Shown piece after piece: positions 61,833-64,000 of a DNA stretch of 64,000 bases. A model generated the notes under the pieces. It made no database searches. It had not been told where the DNA came from and saw only the letters and a list, made by a program, of their open reading frames with translations. The number at the start of each line of letters is the position of its first letter. Positions within the stretch are counted from its first letter, which is position 1. The position numbers were made by a program, and so were the translations under genes. This DNA comes from Marivirga tractuosa DSM 4126 (GTDB lineage: Bacteria > Bacteroidota > Bacteroidia > Cytophagales > Cyclobacteriaceae), in assembly GCF_000183425.1 (NCBI RefSeq), contig NC_014759.1, positions 3,131,001 through 3,195,000 of the forward strand, given 5' to 3'.

Positions 61833-63047
61833 ATGAAGAAAACTTGGTTAATAGTTAGTTTGGTTAATTTTCTTATAGCTTCTCTGATGGGCTTGCTCCT
61901 CAGAGGAGCTTTTGTTTGGGAAATTGAGTGGTTAGACTATAGAAACATGTTGCACGGACATTCACATGTAGCACTACTCGGCTGGCTTTACCTAGGGATT
62001 TTTATTATGCTTCATGCTAAGTTGCTACCTAAAGAAAAAGCCGCTAAGCCAATTTATACTTGGCTGTTTTGGTTAACTCAGCTAACAGTCATAGGAATGG
62101 CAATAGCATTTCCAATTCAGGGTTATGCAGCCTTTTCTATTTTCTTTTCCACTTTGCATATAGTTTTAAGCTATGTTTTTGCTGTACGAGTTTGGAAAGA
62201 TCACAGTAGAAAAGATTATAGAAGCTCTCTTTTATTAAAAACCGCCATCTTATTTCTATTTATTTCTACTGTAGGCGTTTTTGTGGTAGCCTACATTATG
62301 GCATCTAAAAATGGCGCTAATGTCATTTATCAAATCGCTATTCAGTTTTATTTACACTTTCAGTTTAATGGTTGGTTGCTCTTTGCTTTGTTGGCTCTAT
62401 TATTCAACCGTTTTGGGACTATCCTTAAAATTAGCAATAAAGCTTTCAATCAGTTTTACTGGCTTTTCTTGCTGGGAAATATTCTGAGCTATGCATTAGT
62501 CCTTTATTGGGGATATCGATGGGAATTCAGTTATTATGTTAATGCTATTGCGGTGGTGTTACAATTATTAGCTGTCCTTGCCTTACTAAAATCATTTGGT
62601 GGCAGTTGGATACAACTCAAGAATTCATTGAGCGCAGTGCAAAAACTCTTATTGAAGCTATTAATTGCAGTTTTTTTAACGCGCACACTTTTTCAGTTTA
62701 CCTTAGTGGTTCCTGAAATGGCAGAAATGGCTGTTTTACTCAGGCTTTTCATTATTGGATTTATCCATTTGAATATGTTGGGCTTTTTTACTGCCTATTT
62801 ATGGTTAGAGTATCTTTCAAATGAAAATAATAAAACATATACTTTACATAAACCAGCAGTAAACCTTCTTTTGATTGGCTTCCTTTCAACGGAGTTCATC
62901 ATGTTTTTGCAAGGGTTTTACTATTGGCAAGAATTAGGAAAGCTACCTTTTTTTCATGAAGGCTTATTTTATGCAAGCATTTTACTCCCCATTGCAATCC
63001 TTCTGTTTTTATTACCCTTTAGATATATGAATAAAATCAAAACTTAA
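61833..63047 (+). CDS. Polytopic membrane protein of the denitrification region, possibly heme-binding
   Basis: I take the ATG at 61833 (MKKTWLIVSL) as the start; a longer frame uses TTG. The 404-residue protein has about 12 helices and almost no soluble part. Several His lie in or next to helices: MLHGHSHVALLGWLYLG near 40, FYLHFQFNGWLLFAL near 170 and GFIHLNMLGFF near 310. This recalls heme-copper-oxidase subunit I or NnrS-type heme/copper membrane proteins, but I cannot assign either. Its place between ric and the nos genes suggests NO metabolism or resistance. Confidence 0.75.
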   Translation: MKKTWLIVSLVNFLIASLMGLLLRGAFVWEIEWLDYRNMLHGHSHVALLGWLYLGIFIMLHAKLLPKEKAAKPIYTWLFWLTQLTVIGMAIAFPIQGYAAFSIFFSTLHIVLSYVFAVRVWKDHSRKDYRSSLLLKTAILFLFISTVGVFVVAYIMASKNGANVIYQIAIQFYLHFQFNGWLLFALLALLFNRFGTILKISNKAFNQFYWLFLLGNILSYALVLYWGYRWEFSYYVNAIAVVLQLLAVLALLKSFGGSWIQLKNSLSAVQKLLLKLLIAVFLTRTLFQFTLVVPEMAEMAVLLRLFIIGFIHLNMLGFFTAYLWLEYLSNENNKTYTLHKPAVNLLLIGFLSTEFIMFLQGFYYWQELGKLPFFHEGLFYASILLPIAILLFLLPFRYMNKIKT

Positions 63048-63103
63048 TTTGAATATTTTGCATTAAAAACAATAGTAACTATATTAAAGAAAACAAAAAT
63101 GCT

Positions 63104-63619
63104 ATGAAAAAAATAAAAATTTTAACGACAGCACTAGTAGGAATGCTTTTTATTTATTCTTGCGGTGGAAACGAACAAAAAAGTAAAGACACTGCTCAAA
63201 ACAAAGCTGAAAAAGTAGAAGAAAAGAAAGTTCCTGAAACCATAAAAATGGGTAAAGGGGTAGGAGAATTCACAGAAGTTGAAGTTTCTGATCCATTAAA
63301 TGAAGAATGGGTGGAAAGAGGACAAGCCATCTATGATATGAAATGTTCTGCTTGCCACAAATTAACTGATCAGCGTGTGGTAGGCCCTGGTTTTCAGGGT
63401 GTAACTAATCGTAGAAAGCCAGAATGGATCATGAACATGATTACTAATGTGGATGTGATGCTAGAGGAAGACCCAACAGCTCAAAAGCTTTTGGAAGAAT
63501 GTATGACTAGAATGCCAAATCAAAATATCAAGCCGGATGATGCTCGCAAAATATTAGAATTCTTTAGAAAGAATGATATGGAAAAAGCCGGTAAAAAAGA
63601 CGGTGCAATTAAATCTTAA
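63104..63619 (+). CDS. Lipoprotein class I cytochrome c associated with nosZ
   Basis: The 171-residue protein has a lipoprotein signal (VGMLFIYSC, lipid Cys near 20), a Lys/Glu-rich linker and one cytochrome c domain with the heme motif MKCSACHKL near residue 83. The axial Met is in CMTRMPNQN. It is probably the electron donor to NosZ, whose gene starts 38 bp downstream. Small cytochromes of this kind are usual beside Sec-type NosZ in Bacteroidota. Confidence 0.9.
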   Translation: MKKIKILTTALVGMLFIYSCGGNEQKSKDTAQNKAEKVEEKKVPETIKMGKGVGEFTEVEVSDPLNEEWVERGQAIYDMKCSACHKLTDQRVVGPGFQGVTNRRKPEWIMNMITNVDVMLEEDPTAQKLLEECMTRMPNQNIKPDDARKILEFFRKNDMEKAGKKDGAIKS

Positions 63620-63657
63620 ACTACTCAAGTAATTTTTTAACTAAACTAAAACGTAAC

Positions 63658-64000
63658 ATGAAAACACATTATTTAAATTATGTTGCAGGATTAAGTCTGA
63701 TTTTTTTAATGGCTTCCTGTGGCAATCAAGGTTCAGAAACCTCCCAAGTTTTGGGAGGTAGCGCAGCGGAGCAGGCTTATGTTGCTCCCGGTGAGTATGA
63801 TGAGTTTTATGCTTTTATGTCTGGTGGTTATAGTGGACAAATCACTGCCTACGGATTACCTTCAGGAAGATTATTAAAGGAAATTCCTGTTTTTTCAAAA
63901 TATCCTGAAAATGGATATGGCTACAGTGAAGAAACCAAGGCCATGTTCAATACTTCTTATGGAGAAGTGCCTTGGGATGATTCTCACCATATTGAACTTT
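63658..64000 (+). CDS. nosZ: Nitrous-oxide reductase NosZ (Sec type), N-terminal part, cut by window edge
   Basis: The open frame runs from ATG 63658 to the window edge (114 codons). It starts MKTHYLNYVAGLSLIFLMASCGNQ, a Sec/lipobox signal in place of a Tat signal, typical of clade II NosZ. Next comes YVAPGEYDEFYAFMSGGYSGQITAYGLPSGRLLKEIPVF, the conserved start of the seven-bladed propeller. NosZ reduces N2O to N2 with CuZ and CuA centres, which would lie beyond the window. Confidence 0.95.
   Translation, partial: MKTHYLNYVAGLSLIFLMASCGNQGSETSQVLGGSAAEQAYVAPGEYDEFYAFMSGGYSGQITAYGLPSGRLLKEIPVFSKYPENGYGYSEETKAMFNTSYGEVPWDDSHHIEL

Overview
The window reads as chromosome from a marine- or sediment-type Bacteroidota, most likely order Cytophagales. 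Several things point there. Intergenic DNA is A/T rich, Shine-Dalgarno signals are weak, and promoters look like TTTG-N20-TAnnTTTG (clearest before tRNA-Arg at 36059-36090). Many exported proteins carry lipobox signals, and the gene families are typical of the group: type-2 pyrF, DUF368, ComA-like synthase, a NirK-cytochrome c fusion and Sec-type NosZ. I cannot name a genus from sequence alone. No rRNA, CRISPR array, transposase or integrase was seen.

Layout. 1-4036: the start of a membrane sensor protein, a seven-helix-like membrane protein inside repeat-rich DNA, a secreted protein, and an AraC regulator. 4447-18209: one long minus-strand polysaccharide operon. It holds UDP-sugar dehydrogenases and an epimerase, then an unusual cassette (PLP enzyme, HAD phosphatase, ParB/SerK-like protein, PaaK-like ligase), then flippase, polymerase and ligase-like proteins, two glycosyltransferases and a WecA-like initiating transferase. 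The matching export genes (Wza, Wzc, a GT4 and an SDR) lie at 28567-33940. 18600-19980: tRNA-His with an upstream partial copy, and a DUF559 endonuclease-like gene bracketed by palindromic repeats. 19980-28361 and 34131-36080: mostly core genes (ftsK, lolA-like, pyrF, aroE, DUF368, comA-like, a TPR protein, a cytochrome c membrane protein, hflX).

36114-46025: after tRNA-Arg(CCT), which is followed by a near-copy of its own anticodon arm, comes a minus-strand run devoted to NAD. It encodes a DUF413 protein, a degenerate-NMNAT/methyltransferase fusion, NrtR, NadM-Nudix, NAMPT, a small HAD protein, an SPFH protein, a divergent NAD-kinase-like protein and a class-II-like PRPP synthetase. Four matching 15-bp inverted repeats sit before nrtR and nadM. 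Together these could take nicotinamide to NAD and NADP. The fusion, SPFH, HAD and NADK-like members are not explained by plain salvage, and this is my main candidate for an undescribed system.

46143-54026: a VIT/CCC1 transporter, a DUF2141 protein, and a TetR-lipoprotein-TolC-MFP-RND efflux operon. 54231-64000: a plus-strand denitrification and copper region, with an Fnr-type regulator, nirK-cytochrome c, a SUMF1-like protein, SCO1, an OprC/NosA-like copper TonB receptor, the RIC iron-sulfur repair protein, a polytopic membrane protein, a lipoprotein cytochrome c, and the start of nosZ.
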